A DNA stretch of 64,000 nucleotides from Lentisphaerota bacterium (GCA_015061745.1 SUWB01000007.1:1-64000), one strand, 5' to 3'. Counted from the stretch's first letter, positions 19,012-29,088 are shown. Numbers and translations are program-made. The notes: generated by a model from the sequence alone, not told the origin.

Positions 19012-19015
19012 AGTT

Positions 19016-19765
19016 TCAATACCGTACAGTTTGCAATATATAGTCAATAAGGGGCGTGGGATCATCAAGTCCGTGAGGATGATGTCCCCCCGGATGACGG
19101 AAAACTTTGATGGAGCCGCCAAGGGCTGTATAACGTTTTTCAACGATATCGGTGTTTTCCGCAATGGGAACAACTTTGTCTTCAGTTCGGGCAGCGTGGA
19201 TCAGAGGAACATCGTGTCTGGCCAGAATTTCCAGATTATCAATGGGATTTCCTTTATATTCAAGAGCCTCCTGCTCTGAACTGAAATTATAGTCTCTGAT
19301 AAGTTTTTCCCAGTTGCTCTGAGATTTTTCGCCGTTCCCCCGGCCTGCCGGCCACGATTTGAAGTCACAGACAGGATTATCGGCATAAAGACAGGCCACT
19401 TTTTCAGGATTTCTGACGGCAAAGTTGTAAATATAAAGACCTCCGCGGCTCAGCCCCAGCATAATGGGACGGCGGGAAAATCCCCAGCTTGTCATCTGAT
19501 CATAGAATTTATCAAAGTGATCTATGGCAGAAGGACAGCCGAAAGTATTTCCCACTGACATAAAAGCCAGATAAAAGCCCCGCTTGACCATTTCAAGTTC
19601 AAATGCAGGAAAGGCAGTAAAAAATTCAGCTTTCCATACCCAGGGTTTCCCGGGCAGCGGTTCAGGAGGAACAACAATCTTGCAAGGACAGCCGTCACAA
19701 GCAAAATCGTGGACTTCAAAGGAAAAATATTCCTCCACGCAGTCCACTCCGGTCAGATTTTCCAT
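19016..19765 (-). CDS. Alpha/beta hydrolase
   Basis: GLSRGG nucleophile elbow; start set at MENLTG because the promoter lies at 19808-19836. Confidence 0.75.
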   Translation of the reverse strand: MENLTGVDCVEEYFSFEVHDFACDGCPCKIVVPPEPLPGKPWVWKAEFFTAFPAFELEMVKRGFYLAFMSVGNTFGCPSAIDHFDKFYDQMTSWGFSRRPIMLGLSRGGLYIYNFAVRNPEKVACLYADNPVCDFKSWPAGRGNGEKSQSNWEKLIRDYNFSSEQEALEYKGNPIDNLEILARHDVPLIHAARTEDKVVPIAENTDIVEKRYTALGGSIKVFRHPGGHHPHGLDDPTPLIDYILQTVRY

Positions 19766-19807
19766 ACAAATACACCTCTTTATATTCGGAACAACATTAT
19801 TCGACAA

Positions 19808-19836
19808 AATATAACACTCTTTTGTCCATTTATCAA
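19808..19836 (-). promoter_or_regulatory. Putative promoter of the alpha/beta hydrolase
   Basis: TTGATA-17-TATATT. Confidence 0.55.
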
Positions 19837-19942
19837 GGGAATGTGAAAGATTTGTTTTGAGAAAATACCAAACTGCATATCCTTCAGGGTGTTTTTCAGA
19901 CATTTCTTATAGCGTTCTTTGAGTTTTCGCCACGTGGTTGTC

Positions 19943-19971
19943 TTGATTTTTTTCAGAAAAGGTTATATATT
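19943..19971 (+). promoter_or_regulatory. Putative promoter of the lipoprotein-yicC-cysE-yggS operon
   Basis: TTGATT-17-TATATT. Confidence 0.55.
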
Positions 19972-20048
19972 ATGGCAGGTTCTTTCAAAGTTTTTTATTC
20001 ATCCTTTGAAAAAACTGCATAACAGAAAAAGCTTGAGGAGATTATGCA

Positions 20049-20969
20049 ATGAACAAGTACCATTTATTGCTGCCTGCGGCAATTGTGGCTCTGAGCGGAT
20101 GTTATTCCAATCTGCACTATCAGGAACAGGCGGTGGAATCTGCACGGAAATATATTTTTGAAAATGCCCGTGAATTGACTCCCGAACAGTACGCCTTTGT
20201 AAAGATGACACCTCCGGTTTTCTTTACCGGAAGAATCTTGAACAGAAACGGCAGCAGCGTTGCAGAAGGTTCCGTAGCCAGCGGCGGCAGGCTGCAAGTC
20301 TGCATCGCCTGGCGGATACCCGAACAGAAAAAGGATTATCTTGTCTTCGGTGTTACCGATGCGGCAATGAATAATTGGTACCCGGCACGATTGATCCGGC
20401 GTCCCATAGCAGCTCTCGACAGTCAGGCCTTTGCAGCACTTGCCGCAGCACGCCGCTATGCTCTGACCTCTTTGAATGAACAGATGTCTGCCGCTGAGCT
20501 GAACCGTATCCGTTTTTCCTATCCCGAACTGATCCGGAGCAAGTTTGATCTCGGGACTCCTGTTGTTCCCGAAAAAAATCCGGTTCCTGCTGCGAAAGAG
20601 GAAGAAGAAGAAAAATCCCCCCGCCCCTGGAAAAAATACCCCCTCCCGACAGTTTCTGATGAGAATGTGCAGCTTTCTCTGCTTTGGAAACTTGAAAACG
20701 ACCGCTATGCCGTTTTTTGCGGTGTCGGAAAAACAGATATGTCGGACTGGCAGATCTCTATGGCTGGAATTTTCGGGGAAGATGAAGTCAAAAAAGCACG
20801 CCTTGAAATCATAAAGACTCCGGAAAAGTATCTTTTCCCCCTGGAAACGAAGTCTGAGCTTCAAAAGGAAAAAACAAAGAATACCGCAGAAAGTTCTGTT
20901 TCAGCCAAAGAAAATTCAGCGGACAATACCGTAAAAAAAGCAGACAGTACAGCCAAAGGAGAAAAATAA
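20049..20969 (+). CDS. Putative lipoprotein of unknown function
   Basis: Signal peptide with lipobox VALSGC; charged low-complexity C-terminus. Confidence 0.7.
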   Translation: MNKYHLLLPAAIVALSGCYSNLHYQEQAVESARKYIFENARELTPEQYAFVKMTPPVFFTGRILNRNGSSVAEGSVASGGRLQVCIAWRIPEQKKDYLVFGVTDAAMNNWYPARLIRRPIAALDSQAFAALAAARRYALTSLNEQMSAAELNRIRFSYPELIRSKFDLGTPVVPEKNPVPAAKEEEEEKSPRPWKKYPLPTVSDENVQLSLLWKLENDRYAVFCGVGKTDMSDWQISMAGIFGEDEVKKARLEIIKTPEKYLFPLETKSELQKEKTKNTAESSVSAKENSADNTVKKADSTAKGEK

Positions 20970-20970
20970 T

Positions 20971-21843
20971 ATGCGCAGTATGACTGGCTTTGGAAAAGCC
21001 GATGGACAATATGCTGATCAAATCTACTTTTCCGTTGAAATTTCAAGTGTAAACAGAAAACAACTTGAACTGCGCTGTTCACTTCCTGCCGAGTTGAGCG
21101 GCCTTGAAAGTATCATCCGGCAGAAAATAAGCTCTTTTATCAGCCGGGGCTCAGTCAACGTCAAGGTCCTTTTGCGTAAAAACGGAGCTGTCAATCAAAC
21201 TATAGATACTGAATATCTGAACCAGTTGACTGCCATTGCCAAAGAGGTTCGGCAATCTCAGAACTTGAGTGCCGAAGTCAACGTGGAACAGTTGATGGCA
21301 TTGCCTAATGTTATTGTTTCAGCAGGTGAAAACATTGATATCTCTGAAATGACTGAAGCCTTTACCGCAGCTCTGGATGCTGCCGGAGAGGAGTTTACCG
21401 CAATGCGGCGCAGAGAAGGGGAGGCATTGAAAGCAGATTTGAGCAGCCGTGCCGCTTTCCTTGAAGAACTTTTGCGGCAAATTGAACCTTTGGCTGCCAA
21501 AGTTCCGGAAATCGCAAGAAAGCGTCTTTACTGCAAACTTGCCGCCGAAAAGCTCCCTGTTGAGCCTAATGACGAATTGTTTGCCAGGGAAATGCTTTTT
21601 TATCTGGATAAATCCGATGTCTCAGAAGAAATCACCCGCCTGAAAAGCCATTTCGGACAGTTGCGCAACTTCTTTGAACTTGAAGAACCTGCCGGCAGAG
21701 GTATGGACTTTTTGCTTCAGGAGTTTTTCAGAGAGATCACAACTTTGGGCAACAAAGCCCCCTCTCCGGAACTTTCTGCTTTGGTGGTCAAATTCAAAAC
21801 TGAATTGGAAAAACTGCGTGAGCAGGTTCAGAATGTGGAGTGA
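20971..21843 (+). CDS. yicC: YicC family endoribonuclease-like protein
   Basis: MRSMTGFGKA start and C-terminal REITTLGNKA...VVKFKTELEKLREQVQNVE. Confidence 0.93.
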   Translation: MRSMTGFGKADGQYADQIYFSVEISSVNRKQLELRCSLPAELSGLESIIRQKISSFISRGSVNVKVLLRKNGAVNQTIDTEYLNQLTAIAKEVRQSQNLSAEVNVEQLMALPNVIVSAGENIDISEMTEAFTAALDAAGEEFTAMRRREGEALKADLSSRAAFLEELLRQIEPLAAKVPEIARKRLYCKLAAEKLPVEPNDELFAREMLFYLDKSDVSEEITRLKSHFGQLRNFFELEEPAGRGMDFLLQEFFREITTLGNKAPSPELSALVVKFKTELEKLREQVQNVE

Positions 21844-22757
21844 AAATATTTATGCTGTGCAGTAAAACAACTCAAAAACTTTCACTTATCACCGAAAGTC
21901 TTTCCCGTTCCTACGATGACCGTTTCGGTGTGAATTATACCAACAAGGACAATCTGCCGCGCCGGTCTGAGATCGTCAGCGTGACAGAAAAACTTTTGGA
22001 ACTGCTCTTTCCCGGATTCGATCAGCGATTCCGGGGCGAAGTCGATACAGAGGAAATCGTTGAACTTTGTTTTTCGGAATTGACCAGCCAGATTTGTCGG
22101 GCACTGCACCGTTACGGCAGCGCAGAACACGTTTGCGAGTGCGGTGAGTCTGCCAGATGCGAAGAAGCAGCCTTTACGTTACTGAGCAAACTGCCGCAAG
22201 TCCGTGAAATGCTCAAAGCTGATGTCCAGGCAGCCTATATCGGTGACCCTGCCGCTGCCAGCTGTGACGAAGTCATCTTGAGTTATCCCGGGCTCAAAGC
22301 TGTTGCCATTCAGCGGTTGGCGCATATATTGTATGAAGAAAAGATTCCGTTGATTCCCCGGATGATGACTGAATATGCTCACTCTGCTACCGGAATTGAT
22401 ATCCATCCCGGAGCCCGGATCGGTAAAGGATTTTTTATAGATCACGGTACCGGCGTGGTGATCGGAGAAACTGCTGTTCTGGGAGAAAAGGTCCGGATTT
22501 ATCAGGGCGTTACACTGGGGGCTGTCAGTTTCCCCAAAGATGCTTGCGGTGCTTTGATCAAAGGACAGAAGCGTCATCCCACGATTGGCAACAACGTCAC
22601 CATTTATTCAGGAGCTTCTGTGTTGGGAGATATCACCATCGGTGATAACTCCGTCATCGGAGGCAACGTCTGGTTGACAGAAAGTCTGCCCGCCGGAACA
22701 AAGATCACGGCTGCAATGCCCGAAAACCGTAAGAAATTCAATGGACAATCAAAATGA
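21840..22757 (+). CDS. cysE: Serine O-acetyltransferase (EpsC/SrpH type)
   Basis: GIDIHPGARIGKGFFIDHGTGVVIGETA hexapeptide repeats; GTG start overlapping the yicC stop. Confidence 0.88.
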   Translation: MKIFMLCSKTTQKLSLITESLSRSYDDRFGVNYTNKDNLPRRSEIVSVTEKLLELLFPGFDQRFRGEVDTEEIVELCFSELTSQICRALHRYGSAEHVCECGESARCEEAAFTLLSKLPQVREMLKADVQAAYIGDPAAASCDEVILSYPGLKAVAIQRLAHILYEEKIPLIPRMMTEYAHSATGIDIHPGARIGKGFFIDHGTGVVIGETAVLGEKVRIYQGVTLGAVSFPKDACGALIKGQKRHPTIGNNVTIYSGASVLGDITIGDNSVIGGNVWLTESLPAGTKITAAMPENRKKFNGQSK

Positions 22758-23416
22758 GTTGTACTGAAAATTACTTTGCTCTGCAAAAAGAACTTGCCGA
22801 ACTTGCTCCTGACGGCAGTGTAAAACTGCTTCCCGTTTCAAAGACGGTGTCAGCAGATGTCATCCGGGAACTTTACGATGCCGGAGTCAGGGAGTTTGCC
22901 GAAAACCGTATTGAGGTACTCAATCCCAAGTCGGAAATCCTGCCTGAAGATATTGTCTGGCACTTTATCGGCAGACTGCAAAGCAACAAAGTCAGAAAAA
23001 TCCTCAAAGTGGCAAAAGTTATTCACTCTGTCGATTCTGTTGAACTTGTTGAACGTATCAGCCGGATCGCCGGAGAAGAAAAATGCACTCCTGAAATTTA
23101 CCTTGAAATCAGTGTTTCAGGCGAAGAATGCAAAGGGGGATTCCCCGTTGATCGTGCCATTGAACTGGCCAGAGCTGCGGTCAATGCCCCCAATATCAAA
23201 CTGACAGGTCTTATGACGATGGCTCCCCTTGAGGCCGATGCTGCTGAATGCCGCAAAGTTTTCTCAGGATTACGGGAGTGCCGGGACAAAATCGAAGCTG
23301 AACTGAATGTAAAACTTCCCGGGCTTTCTATGGGAATGAGCAATGACTGGCGTGAAGCAGTCGCTTGCGGTTCAACTTTGATCCGCGTGGGAAGTTCGAT
23401 TTTTCATAAAGAATGA
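22754..23416 (+). CDS. YggS/PROSC family PLP homeostasis protein
   Basis: LLPVSKTVSADVI, FAENRIEVL, WHFIGRLQSNK, SMGMSNDWREAV. Confidence 0.93.
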   Translation: MSCTENYFALQKELAELAPDGSVKLLPVSKTVSADVIRELYDAGVREFAENRIEVLNPKSEILPEDIVWHFIGRLQSNKVRKILKVAKVIHSVDSVELVERISRIAGEEKCTPEIYLEISVSGEECKGGFPVDRAIELARAAVNAPNIKLTGLMTMAPLEADAAECRKVFSGLRECRDKIEAELNVKLPGLSMGMSNDWREAVACGSTLIRVGSSIFHKE

Positions 23417-24204
23417 AAAAATACCGTAAATATCTGTTTGCTTTTATTGTTTTGGCAGGAGTGCTTATGTTGATTACTTTATGTGCCGGCTGTATGGCAG
23501 ACAAAATCATTTTTCAGCCCCGTCCAGACCTTTATCCGAAACTTGAGGGTGTGGAAATGCTGGCTCTGAAAAATTCCGGCAATATCGCATTAAAGTATAC
23601 TCCGCCGGCTCAAGAGGAGGGGCTGATTTTTCTTCACTGCCACGGCAATGCGGAAAATTTGCGGACGATCCAATGGCGGCAAGAACTGTTTGCTTTAAAA
23701 GGGTACGGCTTTTGTGCCTTTGATTACGAAGGATACGGCCGCAGCAGCGGTAAACCTTCTGAGGCGGGAGTCCGCAGGGATGTTTTGCGGGTATGGCGTT
23801 ACCTGACTGAAGAAAAGAAGATTCCCCCGGAAAGAATCGTCATCCACGGCTTTTCTCTGGGAACCGGAGCAGCAGTCTTTCTGGCTTCTCAAATTACCAA
23901 TGCAAAGGCTCTGATTCTTGAAGCTCCTTTTACCAGCACCTACGGTGTCGTCGGTTTGGCCTGGGTGCCTGGAAACCGATTCGTCAGTATCGACAGAATC
24001 CCTCAAGTCAAGATGCCGGTAATGATTATGCACGGCGACCGTGACCGGATCATTCCTTTCAGACACGGCAAAAAACTTTTTGCCAAAGCTCCTGACCCCA
24101 AACGCTTCTTTCATATCCGCGGGGCAGGGCACAACAACATTATTGCAACAGCCGGTGACACCTACTGGCAGCAGATAAATGAGTTTTTGCAAATAAAAAA
24201 ATAA
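23413..24204 (+). CDS. Alpha/beta hydrolase (BEM46-like), possible lipoprotein
   Basis: HCHGNAEN, GFSLGTG, HGDRDRIIPF; N-terminal TM/lipobox LCAGC. Confidence 0.85.
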   Translation: MKKYRKYLFAFIVLAGVLMLITLCAGCMADKIIFQPRPDLYPKLEGVEMLALKNSGNIALKYTPPAQEEGLIFLHCHGNAENLRTIQWRQELFALKGYGFCAFDYEGYGRSSGKPSEAGVRRDVLRVWRYLTEEKKIPPERIVIHGFSLGTGAAVFLASQITNAKALILEAPFTSTYGVVGLAWVPGNRFVSIDRIPQVKMPVMIMHGDRDRIIPFRHGKKLFAKAPDPKRFFHIRGAGHNNIIATAGDTYWQQINEFLQIKK

Positions 24205-24222
24205 TCAAAAGAAAGGCAAAAA

Positions 24223-25029
24223 ATGAAAACAACTTTTACAGTATTGCTCCTTGCTGCGGCAATGATCTTCCAGCTGGCAGCAGCTGAACCTGCCAAAAAA
24301 GCTCCGGCTTCCAAAGATGCCGCTCCCAAAACCAAAGCTGCGGCAAAAAAGAAAAAGCCCGCAAAAAAACTGACTTTGGCAGAGGAAATCAAAATTGCTA
24401 CCACTCCTGTGCAATTCAAACGGCACATCAAACGGCACGAAGCTAAAAAGGCTTATGCCCTTAAAGACAAAGATAAGATCAAGATTCTGATGCTGGGAGA
24501 CTCCATTACCCACCAGTGGGAATACCCCAAAGCCGCTGAAGTTTACAAGAAATATATGGCCCCTTACAATGTTCTCAACCTCGGCTGTAACGGGGATCGT
24601 ACATACCACACTCTCTGGCTGATTGAAAAAAGCGGTATCCTTGATCTGATCAAACCTCAGCTTGTTACCATTATGATCGGAACCAACAACCGGGGCAATT
24701 ATAAAGCCACTGCGGCCGGTATCAAAGCCATTGTTGAAAAGGTCAGCAAACGCTATCCCGATGCCAAGATCCTGCTCTACGCCATCTTCCCCCGCGGTGC
24801 TGACAACAAAAACGCCCGCCGGATCGAAAACGAAAAGGTCAATAGGGAAATCGTTAAATTCTGCGACAATAAAAAGATCATCTGGGTCGATATCCGTAAA
24901 AACTTCCTGACTCCGGAAGGAATCCTGGAACGCAGTGTGATGCCCGATCTGCTCCACCCCCGGGGTACCAAAGGGTATACCATCTGGGGCGAATCCCTGC
25001 GGCCCTATTTTGAAAAATACGGCAAATAA
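24223..25029 (+). CDS. Secreted SGNH/GDSL hydrolase
   Basis: MLGDSITHQWEY, GTNNRG, DLLHPRGTKGY; signal peptide then Lys/Ala-rich linker. Confidence 0.88.
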   Translation: MKTTFTVLLLAAAMIFQLAAAEPAKKAPASKDAAPKTKAAAKKKKPAKKLTLAEEIKIATTPVQFKRHIKRHEAKKAYALKDKDKIKILMLGDSITHQWEYPKAAEVYKKYMAPYNVLNLGCNGDRTYHTLWLIEKSGILDLIKPQLVTIMIGTNNRGNYKATAAGIKAIVEKVSKRYPDAKILLYAIFPRGADNKNARRIENEKVNREIVKFCDNKKIIWVDIRKNFLTPEGILERSVMPDLLHPRGTKGYTIWGESLRPYFEKYGK

Positions 25030-25049
25030 AAGTTTCGTCAGCGTTATAT

Positions 25050-25079
25050 TCCGGTATCTGAACGGTACCGGATTTTTTT
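25050..25079 (+). terminator. Intrinsic terminator of the SGNH gene
   Basis: tccggta/taccgga stem followed by TTTTTTT. Confidence 0.75.
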
Positions 25080-25099
25080 ATGATTTTTTTCTGCGGCAG

Positions 25100-25128
25100 T
25101 TGTAAAATCTCCGCAATAGAGGTATATT
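25100..25128 (+). promoter_or_regulatory. Putative promoter of the 25161 ORF and sialidase-like gene
   Basis: TTGTAA-17-TATATT. Confidence 0.55.
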
Positions 25129-25160
25129 AACTTCAAAGGTTGTCCCAAAAGAGGTAAGAA

Positions 25161-26423
25161 ATGAAAATAATATTGATTTTTTTATTCCTGTTTTCTGTGT
25201 TATCTTATTCCTTCGGCAATGCAGGTATCTTCCGGGGCCAAGGGCAAACGCCGGTATTGGAAAAAAATTCCCAAATCCAAATGGTCTCAGAGGAAATCGA
25301 GATGATTCCCCGGCCGGGAAAAAGACCGGTTGACCTTTCCTTACGCAATATGGATAAAATGGATTTTCGCTGCCGTTTTGTGTTTCGTAATCTGACTGAA
25401 AAAAGTGTAACGCTTCCTGTGGGATTCCCGCTGGGAGGTGCATATATATATAGCCCCAAAGGAAAATATGATCAAAAAGAGCTGATTGAACGATTTGCTT
25501 TTTCTGCTTCGGTCAATGGACAAAAGCTCCCTGTCCGTTTTGTCCCTTATGATAAGAAACGTAAATTCAGCCAGCTTTTCTTATGGGAAATGACTTTCCC
25601 ACCCAATCAGCAGTTGGAACTTCTGGTCAATTATACAATGGAAGGGGGAATGGGGCTGGGAACAACCAGACGTCAGCACAACTACTTTGACCAATGGATC
25701 AAATACAAGTGTGACTGCTTGAATATGGAAATGTTTACCATAAATATGATACAGATGCAAATGTATATCACAGAAACAGGTTCCAGTTGGGCCGGAGTCA
25801 TTGAAAAAGCAGTTTTTCGCTATTACCCTTATGAGTTTGAAAAATATCTTGCCAAAAGAGGGGCCTGGGAAGAAAGTGCTGCTCAACGCAAAAAACGGTT
25901 GGAAGAACGGAAAAAAAAGCCCGGTATCCTCTTTTCTCCTGAGATGCCTATGCGCAGAATGTGGAATCCTGCTTTTGAAAAGTGGCATTACAACAAAGAT
26001 AAAAACTGTCTGGAACTGGTATTTCACTCCTGGAAACCTCAGAAAAAGGATAATATCCAAATCTCTTACAGCTTTTACCCGATCCCTTGCAATGAGGAAG
26101 AATTTGAACTTGTCTGCAAGGCCGTTCGATCCAGTCTGGAGCAGGAACGTAACCTTAAAGAACGCTATAAAAAAGAAAATCCCAAACTTTATAAAAAATA
26201 TTGGGCTTCACGCACTATCCCTGAGTTTGGGCCTGCCGTGCGGAAAAATCTGGCTGATTGGGTCCTGGAATTCCACGGGATCCCACGCAACAACCCCGAT
26301 CTTGCCGATTATCTGGCAGATCAGCAATGGTATCCCGTTAAAAAACAGTATGCTATCAGTAGCAAATATAAACAAATGCTGCTGAATATTTCAGCGTATA
26401 AGGATCAAAAATCAAATGAATAA
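25161..26423 (+). CDS. Secreted protein of unknown function
   Basis: 420-aa ORF with signal peptide, good coding character and translational coupling to the next gene. Confidence 0.6.
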   Translation: MKIILIFLFLFSVLSYSFGNAGIFRGQGQTPVLEKNSQIQMVSEEIEMIPRPGKRPVDLSLRNMDKMDFRCRFVFRNLTEKSVTLPVGFPLGGAYIYSPKGKYDQKELIERFAFSASVNGQKLPVRFVPYDKKRKFSQLFLWEMTFPPNQQLELLVNYTMEGGMGLGTTRRQHNYFDQWIKYKCDCLNMEMFTINMIQMQMYITETGSSWAGVIEKAVFRYYPYEFEKYLAKRGAWEESAAQRKKRLEERKKKPGILFSPEMPMRRMWNPAFEKWHYNKDKNCLELVFHSWKPQKKDNIQISYSFYPIPCNEEEFELVCKAVRSSLEQERNLKERYKKENPKLYKKYWASRTIPEFGPAVRKNLADWVLEFHGIPRNNPDLADYLADQQWYPVKKQYAISSKYKQMLLNISAYKDQKSNE

Positions 26424-27597
26424 TAAGAGTTTCAAAGTACTCCGGAATCCCGGAAAAGAATATCAGACCAGCTCCCGCTGGTGGCAGGGATGCCCCACCA
26501 TTCTCCGCACTCCCAAGGGCAGGCTTTTTGCAGGGTGGTATTCCGGTGGAGTTATGGAACCGGATCCGGAAAATTACAATCTCCTTGTAAGAAGTGATGA
26601 TGAGGGGTGGAGTTGGTCTGCCCCGGAACTGGTCATTCCCGGCGATCCGCAGGAAAATATATTGAACATCGATATCCAGCTCTGGCTTGATCCCTTGCAG
26701 CGGATGTGGCTCTTTATCACCCGCCGCCGTTACGGGGCAGGGCGGCTTCTGACTGACGACGATCATCTGGAAGTATGGGCAATTGTATGTGATGATCCTG
26801 ATGCGGATGAACTGCAATGGAGTTTGCCGCGTAAAATCACTCAAGGCTTTTTACGGACTCAGCCCACGGTGCTTTCAAATGGCGATTGGCTTCTGTGTGC
26901 CTACGACTGGAGTTCACCTTATTACCGTTATTCCCGGAGCAAAGATATGGGAATAAGTTGGGAACGGTGTGAAGCCGGAAAAAGGATCACACCCTATGTG
27001 AATAAAACTTTATCCAATTTTGATGAGGGGATGATCCTTGAACGCAAAGATCACTCTCTTTTATTCTTTGCCCGTACCCAATATCCGCTTATTGCACGAT
27101 GCGTTTCACCTGACCTTGAGGGAAGTGTTTGGAGCGAAGGCACATTGACCAATGTATTTAATGCAAGTTCCCGTTTTTTTCTGCGCAGACTCAACTCAGG
27201 AAGAGTCTTGCTGATCCACAATAATTCTGCAAACGGCAGACTTGATTTGCAAGCCGCTCTCTCTGAAGATGACGGGGAAAGCTGGAAATATTCTCTGATG
27301 CTCGATACGGGCGGTGCAGAGACCAGGAATGTTTCTTATCCCGATGCCGTTGAAGCTCCTGACGGACGGATCTTTATTATATATGACTGCGGCAGAACGA
27401 CGGTCAAAGAGATCCGTATGGCTCAAATCACAGAAAAAGATATCATACAAGGCTCTCTTTGCTGCAATGACTCTTACCTGAACCGGATCATCAACAAAGC
27501 TCCCGGCACTGTGTGCGATCAGGAGCAATTTCAGCGTGCAAAGCAGCAAAGCAGCTTATGGCTGAAAGAGGTTTATTTCAAACTTCACGACCTTTGA
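26416..27597 (+). CDS. Sialidase/BNR-repeat-like exo-hydrolase
   Basis: SDDEGWSWS and SEDDGESWKYS Asp-box-like motifs. Confidence 0.75.
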   Translation: MNNKSFKVLRNPGKEYQTSSRWWQGCPTILRTPKGRLFAGWYSGGVMEPDPENYNLLVRSDDEGWSWSAPELVIPGDPQENILNIDIQLWLDPLQRMWLFITRRRYGAGRLLTDDDHLEVWAIVCDDPDADELQWSLPRKITQGFLRTQPTVLSNGDWLLCAYDWSSPYYRYSRSKDMGISWERCEAGKRITPYVNKTLSNFDEGMILERKDHSLLFFARTQYPLIARCVSPDLEGSVWSEGTLTNVFNASSRFFLRRLNSGRVLLIHNNSANGRLDLQAALSEDDGESWKYSLMLDTGGAETRNVSYPDAVEAPDGRIFIIYDCGRTTVKEIRMAQITEKDIIQGSLCCNDSYLNRIINKAPGTVCDQEQFQRAKQQSSLWLKEVYFKLHDL

Positions 27598-29009
27598 GGA
27601 ACTTCAGTCAAATTGTCTGTAATAAAGGATTTGACGATATTTAATCCTCTTTGAAGTTCGTCAATACTCCCCGGCGACGATATGGCAAGACGCATAAAAC
27701 GCCGGGTGGGACGTGCAACTGTAAATCGTCCGGAACAGTGAACGTTGACCCCCTGCAGCTGCAAGCGGCGTTCGATTTCCATATCGTCCACAGACCAGAA
27801 AGGCAAAGGCAGCCACCGGAAAAAGGCCGCAGGGGTTCCCGGAGTAACCGCTTCAGGAAAAATCCTGTCAACGACAGCATTGCGTTCACGGGCCAAAAGA
27901 GCTTTTTCTTCAAGAAGTTTTGCAGCTTTTCCGCTCAAGATCAATTCTGTCATAATTTCCGCATCAAGAGAAGATGTTTTGATATTCAAATAAAAGAGAG
28001 CATTCAGAAGCGGGGTACGGAACTGTTCCGGAAAGGCGGCAAAAGTAACACGCAGACCATTGCACAAGGTCATCGTTGAGTTGCAAATGTAAATGGTCTG
28101 TTCCGGCAGCCGGGAAAAGAAAGAAGAGTAATTTCCTGCCTCAAGGAGCTGGATCCCCGTATTGTCATCCTCGATCGTGATCAATTTATGACGGGCACAA
28201 ACCTGAGCCAGCTCATCTTTACGGGATTCCGGAATGGAACAGGTCGTGGGATTGGCACAATTGGGCATAAGAAAAATTCCCCTGAGCCCCTCTGTACGGC
28301 AGAGATGTTCCAGTTCTTCAGGGATCATTCCCTTGTCATCTCCTTTTACAGGAATCAAACGGATATGTGAAAGCCGTGCTGTTCCGATGAGATTTGAATA
28401 AGTAAATTCATCCACAGCCATTTTATCTCCGATACGGAAAAGTGACAGCAGGGCGGCACTCAGGCAGTTTTGAGCACCTGAAAAGATCGCCGTATGTTCG
28501 CTGTCTGTCTGGACATCCATCTGTTTCATCCAATGTGCTCCGGCAGCCCGCTGATGCAGATGTCCCGCAGGTTCTGTATAGGAATAAAGTTCCTCAATGT
28601 ACCCTTTTTGCAACACATTCCGGCTTGCTTCGATGATCGGGGCTTTTATATGGTCAAATCCTTTGACGACTCCCAGTTCGATAAGACCTTTGCTGCCGGT
28701 ACTCCGGGGCAAACTCTTACCGGGAAGAGGGGAAACAAATGTGCCTTTTCCGGTAACTCCATAAATCAGATTTTTTTCACGGCAGAGATTATAGGCTTGG
28801 GTCACAGTTGTGAAATTCAGCTCCAGATAGTCTGCAAGCTCCCGCTGGGGAGGCAATTTTGTGCCGCTTGAAAGTTTCCCGGAAACGATATCGGCTTCAA
28901 GAGCATTGGCCAAAGTCAGATAAAAGGGGCGTTTCAATAGACTTTTATCCGGTATCCAGCTCAGATAGAAATGATCGAAAGAATTTATTGGCATTTTATT
29001 GTAATCCAT
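27585..29009 (-). CDS. MocR-like regulator: GntR wHTH plus aminotransferase-fold domain lacking the PLP lysine
   Basis: GntR HTH (LPPQRELADYLELNFTTVTQAYN) fused to an AAT-I fold; divergent from pdxS. Confidence 0.85.
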   Translation of the reverse strand: MDYNKMPINSFDHFYLSWIPDKSLLKRPFYLTLANALEADIVSGKLSSGTKLPPQRELADYLELNFTTVTQAYNLCREKNLIYGVTGKGTFVSPLPGKSLPRSTGSKGLIELGVVKGFDHIKAPIIEASRNVLQKGYIEELYSYTEPAGHLHQRAAGAHWMKQMDVQTDSEHTAIFSGAQNCLSAALLSLFRIGDKMAVDEFTYSNLIGTARLSHIRLIPVKGDDKGMIPEELEHLCRTEGLRGIFLMPNCANPTTCSIPESRKDELAQVCARHKLITIEDDNTGIQLLEAGNYSSFFSRLPEQTIYICNSTMTLCNGLRVTFAAFPEQFRTPLLNALFYLNIKTSSLDAEIMTELILSGKAAKLLEEKALLARERNAVVDRIFPEAVTPGTPAAFFRWLPLPFWSVDDMEIERRLQLQGVNVHCSGRFTVARPTRRFMRLAISSPGSIDELQRGLNIVKSFITDNLTEVPQRS

Positions 29010-29022
29010 ACAATTTTATTAT

Positions 29023-29051
29023 TTGTATTGAATATAGCACTGGATTATATT
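29023..29051 (+). promoter_or_regulatory. Putative pdxST promoter
   Basis: TTGTAT-17-TATATT. Confidence 0.55.
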
Positions 29052-29059
29052 AAATTCAA
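29031..29059 (-). promoter_or_regulatory. Putative promoter of the MocR-like gene
   Basis: TTGAAT-17-TATATT on the minus strand, overlapping the pdxS promoter. Confidence 0.55.
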
Positions 29060-29088
29060 GTCAAAAACATCAAAACAGGAGAGAAAAA

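Noticed and set aside
24300-24370. Lys/Ala-rich low-complexity stretch in an SGNH protein
   Set aside because: Linker after the signal peptide; no sign of a frameshift or mobile element.
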